Notes under the pieces: model-generated
Databases searched by the model: none
The model's input: the letters and a program-made list of their open reading frames with translations, nothing else
Told to the model about the DNA's origin: nothing
Made by a program: the position numbers and the translations under genes
Assembly: GCA_910578825.1 (NCBI GenBank)
Contig: CAJTSB010000005.1
Coordinates: 1 to 64,000, forward strand
Source: an uncultured Lachnospiraceae bacterium
GTDB taxonomy: Bacteria > Bacillota > Clostridia > Lachnospirales > Lachnospiraceae
Direction of reading: 5' to 3'
Length of the DNA: 64,000 nt
Shown here: piece by piece, positions 32,590 through 41,998 of the stretch
Position numbering within the stretch: the stretch's first letter is position 1
How the letters are laid out: each line of letters starts with the position of its first letter

Positions 32590-32682
32590 AAAAACACCTC
32601 CACTTTTCCCTGTGTTTTAGTTTGTATACAAGAATAGGATATATTTTTGAGTTTCCCAAGTTTTATAACATTCCATATTATA

Positions 32683-32889
32683 GTGCCAAAAGGTCTTATA
32701 TTCTTATAATTGATAATGCATGATTCGTTCAAAAGGTTTACATTGCAAACCAATGTAAACACTATGCACAAAAATTATCTTGGAAAGCTAGCTTTCCAGA
32801 GTGATTTTTGTGCATTCTGTCTTTGCCGCATAAGCGGCAAGACCTTTTGAACGAGCAAGTATATTCATGCGACAGTTTCCTTTTGGCAC
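32683..32889. repeat. Nested palindromic element, about 207 bp, with three internal hairpins
   Basis: The outer arms are GTGCCAAAAGG (32683-32693) and CCTTTTGGCAC (32879-32889). The second pair is TCGTTCAAAAGG (32725-32736) and CCTTTTGAACGA (32843-32854). Inside are a hairpin GTTTACATTG/CAATGTAAAC (32736-32760), a central palindrome from ATGCACAAAAAT (32764) to ATTTTTGTGCAT (32815) with GGAAAGCTAGCTTTCC at its apex, and a hairpin TTGCCGC/GCGGCAA (32823-32840). It fills most of the 434-base gap between two divergent genes. No gene is visible in it. Confidence 0.85.
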
Positions 32890-33023
32890 TGTGGAATCAC
32901 AAAATGAGGAAACTCAAATTTTCTCTTGCACAGAAACACCATTTCAATTATATTATGGTTATCGGATAAATTTCCTCGTTTATTTATACAATAATCTTCC
33001 AGTTTTTTAGGAGGCGGTCAGGG

Positions 33024-34256
33024 ATGAAGAAAACATTGGTAAAAAGATTGGCGGCATTTTTGGCATTATGCATGATGTTTCCGGCGGCTGCGGATGCAAC
33101 GCAGGAAAAGATTGACCGGGTGCAGGATGAGATTCAGGATTTACAGCAGCAAAAGGATGAGGCGCAGCAGAAAGCGGACAGCCTTTCAGAGGAAGCAGGC
33201 GGTCTGGAAGGAGACCTTGCCGCATTCAATGAAAAGTTGACAAAGATTACCGGGGAGCTGTATGCGACGGAACAGCAGCTTGAAAGCACGCGGCTGAGTC
33301 TGGAGCAGACAAAACAGGCATTAAAGAAGGCGCAGAAAGACGAGAAGAGCCAGTATGAGGCGATGAAAAAACGCATCCGTTTCATGTATGAAATGGGAGG
33401 ACAGGGGCTTCTGGAGGTATTGCTCAGTGCGGAGGATTTTGCAGATTTCCTGAATAAGGCAGAGTATATTTCAAGCATCCAGGAATATGACCGTAACATG
33501 CTGGATAGATACAGGAGCACAAAAGAGACGATTGCATCTAAGGAGCAGGAACTTTCCACGCAGGAGGAGTCTCTTGCCGGACTGAAAATACAGCAGGAGT
33601 CACAGCAGCAGGAGGTTGCTGCGCTTGTCTCAGAGACTTCCGAACATCTTAACGCTGCGCGAAAACAGCTCGCGGCAGCCAAGGCAGATGTGGCAGGATA
33701 TGCGGCAAAGATGGAGAAACAGAAGGCATACGAAAAGGAGCTGGAGTCCCAGAAGGCAGCAGAGGACAAAAGGCGTCTGGAAGAAATCAGAAGGCAGGAG
33801 GAAGAGGTCAGGCGGCGGAATGAACGAAAAAAGGCAGAAAATTCCGGAAATGGCGGAGGATCCGGGAATAGCGGGAACTCTGGAAACAGCGGAGGTTCAG
33901 GCGGCGGTGCGCCGGTTTCAAACGCCTCAGACCTTTCCATGCTGGCAGCCATCATCCAATGTGAGGCAGGCGGGGGGAGCTATGATGGGATGCTTGCCGT
34001 TGGCAGTGTAGTGATGAATCGGGTACACAGCTCCAGTTTCCCGAATACAGTGGCGGGAGTCATTTATCAGGGAGGGCAGTTTTCACCGGTGGCGAGCGGC
34101 AGATTTGCCGCTGTTTTGGCAGCCGGCGCAAATGGAACGTGTACGAAGGCGGCAGGGGAAGTTCTCGGTGGCAGGATTACCGTGAACTGCCTGTATTTCA
34201 GGAGTGATGACGGCAGCATTCCGGGAACTGTTATCGGGGGAAATGTTTTTTATTAA
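33024..34256 (+). CDS. Secreted cell-wall hydrolase with coiled coil and SleB-like domain (410 aa)
   Basis: The signal peptide ends near AAADA (residues 20-26). A long coiled coil (about 28-275; runs such as QDLQQQKDEAQQKADSL) of the PcsB/SagA/CwlO type, a Gly/Ser/Asn-rich linker (about 276-300) and a C-terminal Hydrolase_2 (SleB-like) domain follow, beginning ASDLSMLAAIIQCEAGGGSY with the catalytic Glu in QCEAGG. It is a peptidoglycan lytic enzyme, probably for septum or elongation remodelling or for spore cortex. GGAGG lies upstream of ATG 33024. Confidence 0.88.
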   Translation: MKKTLVKRLAAFLALCMMFPAAADATQEKIDRVQDEIQDLQQQKDEAQQKADSLSEEAGGLEGDLAAFNEKLTKITGELYATEQQLESTRLSLEQTKQALKKAQKDEKSQYEAMKKRIRFMYEMGGQGLLEVLLSAEDFADFLNKAEYISSIQEYDRNMLDRYRSTKETIASKEQELSTQEESLAGLKIQQESQQQEVAALVSETSEHLNAARKQLAAAKADVAGYAAKMEKQKAYEKELESQKAAEDKRRLEEIRRQEEEVRRRNERKKAENSGNGGGSGNSGNSGNSGGSGGGAPVSNASDLSMLAAIIQCEAGGGSYDGMLAVGSVVMNRVHSSSFPNTVAGVIYQGGQFSPVASGRFAAVLAAGANGTCTKAAGEVLGGRITVNCLYFRSDDGSIPGTVIGGNVFY

Positions 34257-34401
34257 TTCTTGCATTTTGCGTCAAAATGTGCTAGGATAATTCTATCGAG
34301 GGCTGAAAACATGGGAAAGACAAGTATATAGAAAATTATCTTGCGCATTTGATGGCAAGTAAGATGTTATCAAACCTGTTTTCCTTTTTTTTGGTCAAAG
34401 A

Positions 34402-34419
34402 TTGTTAAAAAAATAACAG
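34402..34419 (+). promoter_or_regulatory. Candidate Rex operator at the butyrate operon promoter
   Basis: TTGTTAA-AAAA-ATAACAG matches the clostridial Rex consensus TTGTTAA-N4-TTAACAA at 12 of 14 specified positions. It overlaps a plausible promoter (TTGTTA at 34402 with TACATA at 34424-34429, or TTGGTC upstream). A rex gene is at 42797. Repression of thl-etfA at high NAD+/NADH would follow. Confidence 0.65.
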
Positions 34420-34517
34420 TCTTTACATACCAAATTGAGTAGCAGTAAGAACGTTTTCAGGATCCAACCAGTCCGGCTTGCCGGGCGATATAAAAAATAT
34501 AAAAGGAGACGAAGAAA

Positions 34518-35699
34518 ATGGCAAAGAAAGTTGTTTTAGCAGGCGCATGCCGTACCGCAATTGGAACTATGGGTGGAGGATTGAGCACAACTCCGGCACC
34601 GGTACTTGGTTCCATCGTAATCAAGGAAGCATTGAGCAGAGCTGGTGTTCCGGCAGATAAGGTAGACCATGTATATATGGGCTGTGTAATTCAGGCAGGT
34701 CTCGGACAGAACGTGGCACGTCAGGCTTCTATCAAAGCAGGTCTTCCGATTGAGACACCGGCAGTTACCGTGAACGTAGTATGTGGTTCCGGTTTGAACT
34801 GCGTAAACATGGCAGCTCAGATGATTCAGGCAGGAGATGCTGATATTGTTGTTGCAGGCGGTATGGAGAACATGTCTATGGCTCCTTATGCAGCTATGCA
34901 GGGACGTTACGGATATAGAATGAACAATGCAACTCTGGTAGATACCATGGTAAATGATGCATTATGGGATGCATTTAACCAGTACCACATGGGAATTACC
35001 GCTGAGAACGTTGCAGAGAAATGGGGACTCACAAGAGAACAGTTGGATGAGTTTGCAGCATCCTCACAGCAGAAATGCGAGAAAGCAATCGCAGACGGCA
35101 AGTTTAAGGATGAGATTGTACCGGTAGAAGTTCAGCAGAAGAAAAAGACTGTAATCGTAGATACAGACGAAGGTCCGCGTCCGGGAACAACCGCAGAGAG
35201 CATTGCAAAATTACGTCCTGCATTCAAGAAAGACGGAATTGTTACCGCAGCAAATGCTTCCGGCATCAATGACGGTGCAGCAGCAGTTGTTGTTATGAGT
35301 GAAGAAAAAGCAAAAGAATTAGGCGTGAAACCTATGGCATCATTTGTTGCAGGCGCACTTGGCGGCGTAGATCCTTCTATCATGGGTGTTGGACCGGTAG
35401 CCTCCACAAAGAAAGTATTTGAGAAGACCGGACTTACGATTGGCGATATGGATCTGGTAGAGGCAAACGAGGCATTTGCAGCACAGTCTCTTGCAGTAGC
35501 ACATGATCTTGAGTTCGATATGAGCAAAGTAAATGTAAACGGTGGCGCGATTGCACTTGGACATCCTGTTGGAGCCAGCGGATGCCGTATTCTTGTAACA
35601 TTGCTTCACGAGATGCAGAGAAGCGGTGCAAAGAAAGGTCTTGCAACTCTGTGTATCGGCGGCGGTATGGGATGCTCTACCATCGTAGAAAGAGATTAA
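34518..35699 (+). CDS. thl: Acetyl-CoA acetyltransferase (thiolase, 393 aa)
   Basis: Condenses two acetyl-CoA to acetoacetyl-CoA, the entry step of butyrate synthesis. Catalytic Cys89 is in VVCGSGLNCVN, with the His of GGAIALGHPVGASG and the second Cys of LCIGGGMGCS. It is the first gene of the operon. AAAGGAG lies before the start. It is typical in length for biosynthetic thiolases. Confidence 0.96.
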   Translation: MAKKVVLAGACRTAIGTMGGGLSTTPAPVLGSIVIKEALSRAGVPADKVDHVYMGCVIQAGLGQNVARQASIKAGLPIETPAVTVNVVCGSGLNCVNMAAQMIQAGDADIVVAGGMENMSMAPYAAMQGRYGYRMNNATLVDTMVNDALWDAFNQYHMGITAENVAEKWGLTREQLDEFAASSQQKCEKAIADGKFKDEIVPVEVQQKKKTVIVDTDEGPRPGTTAESIAKLRPAFKKDGIVTAANASGINDGAAAVVVMSEEKAKELGVKPMASFVAGALGGVDPSIMGVGPVASTKKVFEKTGLTIGDMDLVEANEAFAAQSLAVAHDLEFDMSKVNVNGGAIALGHPVGASGCRILVTLLHEMQRSGAKKGLATLCIGGGMGCSTIVERD

Positions 35700-35783
35700 T
35701 AAAAGAGTATAATAAACATCCGGGAGACGGTGGTTTCTCGGATGTTCATATGCAATTATAAAATAATAGAAGGAGGAACTACA

Positions 35784-36656
35784 ATGAAAGTAGGAGTTAT
35801 CGGAGCAGGAACCATGGGACAGGGAATTGCTAAGGCATTTGCTCAGGTCGATGGATATGAAGTTGCACTCTGCGATATCAAACAGGAGTGGGCTGACGGT
35901 GGAAAGGCTAAAATTCAAAAAGGATATGACAGACTGGTGCAGAAGGGCAAAATGACACAGGATGCCGTTGATGCAATTCTTTCAAAAATCACAGCCGGCT
36001 TAAAGGAAGATCTTTGCGCAGACTGCGATTTGATCGTTGAAGCAGCATTTGAGAATATGGAAGTTAAGAAAACTACTTTCTCAGAGTTAGACAAAATTGC
36101 AAAACCGGAGTGCATTTTCGCCTCCAATACGTCAAGTTTATCCATTACTGAAATTGGAAACGGACTGACACGTCCAATGGTTGGTATGCATTTCTTTAAT
36201 CCGGCAGACCGTATGAAGTTAATCGAGGTAATTGCAGGTGTGAATACCCCGGCTGAAACGGTAGACGCAATTAAGAAGATTTCAGAAGAAATCGGCAAGA
36301 CTCCGGTACAGGTGAATGAAGCAGCAGGATTTGTTGTAAACCGTATCTTAATTCCGATGATTAACGAAGCAGCATTCATTAAAATGGAAGGCGTTTCTGA
36401 TATCGCAGGTATTGATGCAGCTATGAAACTTGGTGCAAATCATCCGATGGGACCGCTTGAGTTAGGTGATTTTATCGGTTTGGATATCTGCCTTGCAATT
36501 ATGGATGTACTTTATAATGAAACAGGGGACAGCAAATATCGTGCTTGCCCGTTGATTCGTAAGATGGTTCGCGGCGGCAATCTCGGCGCTAAGAGTGGAA
36601 AAGGATTCTACGTATATAATCCGGATCGCACAAAGACACCGGTTGACGCTCAGTAG
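35784..36656 (+). CDS. hbd: 3-hydroxybutyryl-CoA dehydrogenase (290 aa)
   Basis: Reduces acetoacetyl-CoA to 3-hydroxybutyryl-CoA. It has the NAD(P) motif GVIGAGTMGQGI at the N-terminus and catalytic residues in SNTSSLSI, GMHFFNPADRMKLIEV and the NEAAGFVVNRIL helix. ATG 35784 follows AAGGAGGA; the frame is open upstream to 35730 but without a ribosome site. The usual crotonase gene does not sit between thl and hbd or anywhere in this cluster. Confidence 0.95.
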   Translation: MKVGVIGAGTMGQGIAKAFAQVDGYEVALCDIKQEWADGGKAKIQKGYDRLVQKGKMTQDAVDAILSKITAGLKEDLCADCDLIVEAAFENMEVKKTTFSELDKIAKPECIFASNTSSLSITEIGNGLTRPMVGMHFFNPADRMKLIEVIAGVNTPAETVDAIKKISEEIGKTPVQVNEAAGFVVNRILIPMINEAAFIKMEGVSDIAGIDAAMKLGANHPMGPLELGDFIGLDICLAIMDVLYNETGDSKYRACPLIRKMVRGGNLGAKSGKGFYVYNPDRTKTPVDAQ

Positions 36657-36692
36657 GAACAAAAAAATATATGACATGGAGGAATATTAATC

Positions 36693-37847
36693 ATGGATTT
36701 TGGTTTGGATAAAAAACATGAAATGGCGAGAACTCTTTTCAGAGAGTTTGCAGAAAATGAAGTAAAGCCTCTTGCACAGGAAGTGGATGAGACTGAAAAA
36801 TTCCCTAGAGGAACAGTAGAGAAGATGCAGAAAAATGGATTCATGGGAATTCCTATTCCGAAGGAATATGGCGGACAGGGCTGTGACCCGCTGACCTATA
36901 TCATGTGTGTAGAGGAGCTCTCAAAAGTCTGCGGTACAACAGGCGTTATCGTATCTGCACATACTTCTCTGTGCTGTGACCCGATTATGACGTATGGTTC
37001 AGAAGAGCAGAAACAGAAATACCTTGCTCCGCTTGCAAAAGGTGAGAAGCTGGGAGCTTTCGCGTTGACAGAGCCGGGTGCAGGTACCGACGCACAGGGC
37101 TGCCAGACAAAAGCAGTATTAGACGGCGAAGAGTGGATATTGAATGGCTCTAAATGTTTCATTACCAATGGTAAAGAGGCTGACATTTATATCGTAATCG
37201 CTGTTACCGACGTTAAAGTAGATGCCAGAGGAAGAAAGAAAAAATCATTCTCTGCATTTATCGTAGAAAAAGATACTCCGGGATTCTCTTTTGGAACAAA
37301 AGAGAAGAAAATGGGTATCCGCGGCTCGGCTACATATGAATTGATTTTCGAGGATTGCAGAATTCCGAAAGATAACCTGTTAGGACCGATGGGCAAAGGT
37401 TTCCCGATTGCCATGCATACATTGGACGGCGGTCGTATCGGAATTGCAGCTCAGGCACTTGGTATCGCAGAGGGCGCATTGGATGCAACCGTTGCTTATA
37501 CCAAAGAGAGAAAGCAGTTTGGTCGTTCCATCGCAGCACAGCAGAATACACAGTTCCAGCTTGCAGATATGGCAGCAAAAATTGAGGCTGCTCAGTTGCT
37601 GGTATACAAAGCAGCTATGGCAAAAGCTACACAGAAAGTATACTCTGTGGAAGCAGCAAAGGCGAAATTGTTTGCAGCAGAAGTTGCTATGGATGTGACA
37701 ACCAGATGCGTTCAGCTGTTTGGTGGATATGGATATATCCGTGAGTATGATGTAGAGCGTATGATGCGCGACGCTAAGATTACTGAGATTTACGAAGGAA
37801 CCTCAGAAGTTCAGCGTATGGTTATTTCCGGCGCATTGTTAAAGTGA
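36693..37847 (+). CDS. bcd: Butyryl-CoA dehydrogenase (384 aa)
   Basis: FAD enzyme reducing crotonyl-CoA to butyryl-CoA. With EtfAB it bifurcates electrons to ferredoxin. The acyl-CoA dehydrogenase signatures ALTEPGAGTDAQG and QLFGGYGYIREYDVERMMRD are present, with catalytic Glu in ITEIYEGTSEVQ. It precedes etfB by 36 bases. CATGGAGG is upstream. Confidence 0.95.
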   Translation: MDFGLDKKHEMARTLFREFAENEVKPLAQEVDETEKFPRGTVEKMQKNGFMGIPIPKEYGGQGCDPLTYIMCVEELSKVCGTTGVIVSAHTSLCCDPIMTYGSEEQKQKYLAPLAKGEKLGAFALTEPGAGTDAQGCQTKAVLDGEEWILNGSKCFITNGKEADIYIVIAVTDVKVDARGRKKKSFSAFIVEKDTPGFSFGTKEKKMGIRGSATYELIFEDCRIPKDNLLGPMGKGFPIAMHTLDGGRIGIAAQALGIAEGALDATVAYTKERKQFGRSIAAQQNTQFQLADMAAKIEAAQLLVYKAAMAKATQKVYSVEAAKAKLFAAEVAMDVTTRCVQLFGGYGYIREYDVERMMRDAKITEIYEGTSEVQRMVISGALLK

Positions 37848-37883
37848 TTGAGATAAAAAATAAAACATAAGGAGTGAATTACC

Positions 37884-38669
37884 GTGAAAATCGTTGTATG
37901 TATAAAGCAGGTACCAGATACCAAAGGCGGAGTTAAATTCAATCCAGACGGTACTCTGGACAGAGGTGCGATGCTTACTATTATGAATCCGGACGATAAA
38001 GCAGGTCTGGAAGCAGCATTGAGATTAAAAGAACAGTATGGAGCAGAAGTTACGGTACTTACCATGGGTCTTCCGAAAGCTGACGAAGTACTTCGTGAGG
38101 CAATGGCAATGGGAGCAGACAAGGGCGTTCTTGTAACTGACAGAGTATTGGGCGGAGCTGATACATGGGCTACATCCACTACCATTGCAGGAGCAATCCG
38201 CAATCTGGAATATGATTTGATTATTACTGGACGTCAGGCGATTGACGGCGATACCGCACAGGTTGGTCCTCAGATTTCCGAACATTTGAATATCCCGGTT
38301 ATTTCCTATGCACAGGATATTAAGATTGATGGTGATTATGTAATCGTTCAGCGTCAGTATGAAGACAGATATCACGAAGTAAAGGCTAAAATGCCTTGCC
38401 TGATTACAGCTCTTTCCGAGTTAAATGATCCGCGTTATATGACGCCGGGCGGAATCTTCGATGCTTACGACAAAGAAGTTACTGTATGGGGCAGACCTGA
38501 TTTGAAAGATGTAGATGATTCAGATCTTGGATTGAAGGGTTCACCTACCAAGATCGCAAAGGCATCGGATAAAGTGAAGAAGGGTGCAGGAGAGAAAGTT
38601 ACTCCTGATACACCGGAAGATGCAGTTGCTTATATCGTAGGTAAGATGAAAGAGAAACACATCATATAA
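37884..38669 (+). CDS. etfB: Electron transfer flavoprotein beta subunit (261 aa)
   Basis: The FAD/NADH-handling small subunit of the bifurcating Etf. It starts MKIVVCIKQVPDT, the usual N-terminus, with the beta signature near DLIITGRQAIDGDTAQVGP. Its position after bcd and before etfA fits the butyryl-CoA dehydrogenase/Etf complex. Confidence 0.95.
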   Translation: MKIVVCIKQVPDTKGGVKFNPDGTLDRGAMLTIMNPDDKAGLEAALRLKEQYGAEVTVLTMGLPKADEVLREAMAMGADKGVLVTDRVLGGADTWATSTTIAGAIRNLEYDLIITGRQAIDGDTAQVGPQISEHLNIPVISYAQDIKIDGDYVIVQRQYEDRYHEVKAKMPCLITALSELNDPRYMTPGGIFDAYDKEVTVWGRPDLKDVDDSDLGLKGSPTKIAKASDKVKKGAGEKVTPDTPEDAVAYIVGKMKEKHII

Positions 38670-38705
38670 TGATAATTTTCAAAAATAAGGAAAGTGGTGA
38701 AAATA

Positions 38706-39752
38706 ATGGGTTTAGAAGCATATAAAGGAGTTTATGTCTATGCACAGCAGGTGGATAACGAATTAAGCGGAATCGCTTTTGAGCTGCTCGGCAAGGCAAA
38801 AGACCTGGCAAAGGATTTAGGAACAGACGTAACCGCTGTATTGGTTGGATCCGGCATTAAAGGACTGGCAGATCAGTTGGCGGAGTATGGTGCAGATAAA
38901 GTAATCGTAGTGGATGATCCGGAGTTAAAGGAGTACAGAACAGAGCCGTATACACATGCATTGGCATCTGTAATTAACGAGTACAAACCGGAGATTATGC
39001 TGGTAGGCGCTACTGCAATCGGACGTGATTTAGGACCTCGCGTTTCCGCAAGGGTGAAGACTGGTCTTACCGCAGACTGTACAGTATTGGAGATTGGTGA
39101 TTTCCCGTTGAATCCGGTTCCGGGTAAAGAAGACGAGCAGAAACATAATCAGCTTCTTATGACGCGTCCTGCATTTGGTGGTAACACAATTGCTACCATT
39201 GCATGTCCGGATAATCGTCCGCAGATGGCAACCGTTCGTCCTGGCGTTATGCAGAAAATTGATCCGATCAAAGGTGCGAAGGCAAATGTAGTAGAGTATA
39301 ATCCTGGATTTACTCCGGATGATAAATATGTTGAGATCTTAAATATCGTCAAATCCGTAAAAGAAACAGAGAACATCATGGATGCTAAAATTCTTGTTTC
39401 TGGCGGACGTGGCGTAGGAAGTGCAGAGAACTTCCAGCTGTTAAAAGATCTGGCAGCAGTGCTTGGCGGAACGGTAAGCTGCTCTCGTGCAGTTGTAGAG
39501 AATGGCTGGTTGCCGCAGGATTTACAGGTAGGACAGACCGGAAAGACAGTTCGTCCGAATGTATATTTCGCAATCGGTATTTCTGGAGCAATTCAGCATG
39601 CAGCAGGTATGGAAGAGTCTGATGTTATCATTGCGATTAACAAAGATGAGGATGCTCCAATCTTTGACATTGCTGATTATGGCGTAGTTGGTGATTTGAA
39701 TAAGATTGTTCCGGCATTGACTGCAGCTTTGAAAGCAGAAATAGCAGAATAA
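38706..39752 (+). CDS. etfA: Electron transfer flavoprotein alpha subunit (348 aa)
   Basis: The FAD-binding large subunit. The C-terminal domain carries LVSGGRGVGSAENF, QVGQTGKTVRPNVYFAIGISGAIQH and INKDEDAPIFDIADYGVVGD, all standard. ATG 38706 is chosen over GTG 38694 because of the better start codon; AAGGAAAGTGG lies before both. Last gene of the operon, before a strong terminator. Confidence 0.95.
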   Translation: MGLEAYKGVYVYAQQVDNELSGIAFELLGKAKDLAKDLGTDVTAVLVGSGIKGLADQLAEYGADKVIVVDDPELKEYRTEPYTHALASVINEYKPEIMLVGATAIGRDLGPRVSARVKTGLTADCTVLEIGDFPLNPVPGKEDEQKHNQLLMTRPAFGGNTIATIACPDNRPQMATVRPGVMQKIDPIKGAKANVVEYNPGFTPDDKYVEILNIVKSVKETENIMDAKILVSGGRGVGSAENFQLLKDLAAVLGGTVSCSRAVVENGWLPQDLQVGQTGKTVRPNVYFAIGISGAIQHAAGMEESDVIIAINKDEDAPIFDIADYGVVGDLNKIVPALTAALKAEIAE

Positions 39753-39770
39753 AGACAATAACAAGGCATA

Positions 39771-39814
39771 AAAAAGTACCTTTTCTCTGAAAATAGGGAA
39801 AAGGTACTTTTTGA
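39771..39814 (+). terminator. Terminator of the butyrate operon
   Basis: AAAAAGTACCTTTTC at 39771-39785 pairs with GAAAAGGTACTTTTT at 39798-39812, a 15-bp stem with its own T run. Confidence 0.9.
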
Positions 39815-39830
39815 GTGTGGGAAGAGAGGA

Positions 39831-40460
39831 ATGACAGTGGAAACGAAAAAGAAATTCGATACCGTATATATGGTAGAAATGGCGCTTTTGATTGCTATTA
39901 TTTTGATTATGGCGTTTACGCCGGTCGGATATATCCGAACACTGGGCTTGGAAATTACCCTGATTGTGGTTCCGGTGGCAGTTGGCGCAATCACTCTGGG
40001 ACCTGCGGCAGGCGCTGTCCTGGGAGGGGTATTTGGCATCACCAGTTTCATACAGTGTTTCGGCATGAGCCCGTTTGGGGCAGTGCTCCTTGGCATCAAT
40101 CCGGTATTTACGTTTATTGTCTGTGTATTTTCAAGGATATTGATGGGATGGTTGACAGGGCTGTTGTATCAGGCATTTCTCAGGTGTAATCCATTGAAAA
40201 AGGTGTCGGTGGTGCTGGCAAATCTCTGTTGCCCGCTGTTGAATACGCTGTTTTTTATGGGAATGTTAACGCTGTTTTTTTATCAGACGGAGTATGTGCA
40301 GGGAATTGCAGAAGGACTGGGCGCAGGAAATCCATTGGTTTTTATTCTGCTGTTTGTTGGCGTCAATGGACTGGTTGAGGCGGCGGCATGTTTTGTTGTG
40401 GGCAGCGCCATTTCACAGGCATTGAAAAAAGTGGTCAAACGCGGGTCGAAGGAACGGTAA
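39831..40460 (+). CDS. ECF transporter S component (209 aa)
   Basis: A substrate-binding membrane subunit of an energy-coupling-factor vitamin transporter. About five or six membrane helices are visible, with a conserved N-terminal helix (VEMALLIAIILIMAFTPVGYI) and ITLGPAAGAVLGGVFGITSF, the type of S-component core seen in pantothenate- and related transporters. The substrate is not certain. The ECF ATPases and T unit are not in the window. The start is ATG 39831; GTG 39837 is better spaced from AGAGAGGA and is possible. Confidence 0.8.
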   Translation: MTVETKKKFDTVYMVEMALLIAIILIMAFTPVGYIRTLGLEITLIVVPVAVGAITLGPAAGAVLGGVFGITSFIQCFGMSPFGAVLLGINPVFTFIVCVFSRILMGWLTGLLYQAFLRCNPLKKVSVVLANLCCPLLNTLFFMGMLTLFFYQTEYVQGIAEGLGAGNPLVFILLFVGVNGLVEAAACFVVGSAISQALKKVVKRGSKER

Positions 40461-40477
40461 ATGGATAAGGAGTACAG

Positions 40478-41986
40478 ATGAGAAAATGTAGAGGAATGTT
40501 ATTCCTGTCTCTGGCAATCTGTGTTTTTTGTCTTTGTTCAGGTTGTAATGATCAAAATCTTCTATTATCAGAGCAGCAGAAGGCGGATTCTTCAGAAGAG
40601 GTATTATCTTCAGAGCAACAGAAGGCGAGCCCTGCAAAAGAGGCATTATCGTTGGAAGAGCACAAGGCAGGAGTTACGCAAGAGAAGATATTACCAGAAA
40701 AACAAATAGAGAATGATGAGGAGACTTTGTCCCGGGAATTGGAAATTGCAGATGCAATTGCAGAGATTTTGAATAAGGCGACAAAAGAACTGGCAGGCGG
40801 TTATCGGATTGACGATTCTTTTTTGTTGTGGCTGGCAGGGCGGTATGACAGGGAAAGCGTCTATGCGTTGCAACAGGTGGTACGACAGAATCAGGGACAG
40901 ATGGAAGACTGGTATGAGATTACCGGAAAGTCTCTTCATGTTCTATGGGTAGAATACTGCCGTGATATTAAAATGCAGGAACATTATCTGGAAAAAGTAT
41001 ATGAAAAAGAGTGTTCTGGTAAAGACCGGGTCACGATGGATTTTACCGGAGATATAAACCTTGCGGAAGGATGGTCTACGACCAGATATCTGGACGGGAC
41101 AAATGGCAATATCCAGGAGTGCTTTTCCTCTGCTTTATGGGAAGAAATGCAGTCGGTAGACATTTTGATGATTAATAATGAATTCACATACAGTGACCGC
41201 GGTGAGGCATTGGCGGGAAAGGCGTATACGTTCCGGGCAAAGCCGCGGCGTGTAGATGCAATTGCGGAAATCGGAACGGACGTGTTGTCTCTTGCCAATA
41301 ACCATGTCTATGATTATGGGGAAGAGGCGTTGCTTGATACGCTTGATGTGATAGAAGAAGCGGGAATTCCTTATGTTGGAGCGGGTAAGAATCTGGAAGA
41401 GGCAAAGAAACCGGTATATTTTATTGCCAATGGAAGAAAGATCGCGATTGTGTCCGCTACTCAGATTGAGCGTTCCACGAACTATACGAAAGAGGCAACG
41501 GATGATTCCGCAGGCGTGTTGAAGACTTTGAATCCCGATAAATTTTTGTCTGTGATTCAGGAGGCGGATGCGTGCAGCGATTATGTGATTGCCTTTGTGC
41601 ATTGGGGGACAGAAAATACGAATTATTATGAAGGGGATCAGGTAGATTTGAGCCGGAAATTCATTGATGCAGGCGCAGATGTCATTATCGGCGGGCACAC
41701 GCATTGTCTGCAGGGTTTTGATTACTACAATGGAAAACCGATTATCTACAGCCTGGGAAATTACTGGTTTAACGACAGAAAGATTGATACCGGATTGTTC
41801 CAGGTAACAATACATACGGACAGCAACGAGATTGAGTGCCGGTTTCTGCCCTGCATACAGCGCGGATGCGTGACCTCTCTGGTAGAGGATGAAGGAGAGA
41901 AACAGAGGATTCTGGGGTTTATGCAGCGGATTTCGTCTTCCAATGTTTCCGTTGGAGAAGACGGGAGCGTTACGGAAACGCCATAG
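40478..41986 (+). CDS. CapA-family lipoprotein, putative metallophosphatase (502 aa)
   Basis: Lipobox FCLCSGC near residues 18-25, then an imperfect run of about 11-residue repeats (SEQQKADSSEE, SEQQKASPAKE, LEEHKAGVTQE) over residues 29-70. A helical segment follows, then a CapA/PgsA metallophosphatase-like domain from about residue 185: TMDFTGDINLAEG, INNEFTYSD, LSLANNHVYDYG, FVHWGTENTNYY, IGGHTHCLQGFDYYNG. In poly-gamma-glutamate systems CapA helps capsule export. Here no capB/capC is nearby, so the role is unknown. The C-terminus stops shortly before a giant foldback repeat. Confidence 0.85.
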   Translation: MRKCRGMLFLSLAICVFCLCSGCNDQNLLLSEQQKADSSEEVLSSEQQKASPAKEALSLEEHKAGVTQEKILPEKQIENDEETLSRELEIADAIAEILNKATKELAGGYRIDDSFLLWLAGRYDRESVYALQQVVRQNQGQMEDWYEITGKSLHVLWVEYCRDIKMQEHYLEKVYEKECSGKDRVTMDFTGDINLAEGWSTTRYLDGTNGNIQECFSSALWEEMQSVDILMINNEFTYSDRGEALAGKAYTFRAKPRRVDAIAEIGTDVLSLANNHVYDYGEEALLDTLDVIEEAGIPYVGAGKNLEEAKKPVYFIANGRKIAIVSATQIERSTNYTKEATDDSAGVLKTLNPDKFLSVIQEADACSDYVIAFVHWGTENTNYYEGDQVDLSRKFIDAGADVIIGGHTHCLQGFDYYNGKPIIYSLGNYWFNDRKIDTGLFQVTIHTDSNEIECRFLPCIQRGCVTSLVEDEGEKQRILGFMQRISSSNVSVGEDGSVTETP

Positions 41987-41998
41987 GAATGTTCTGTG

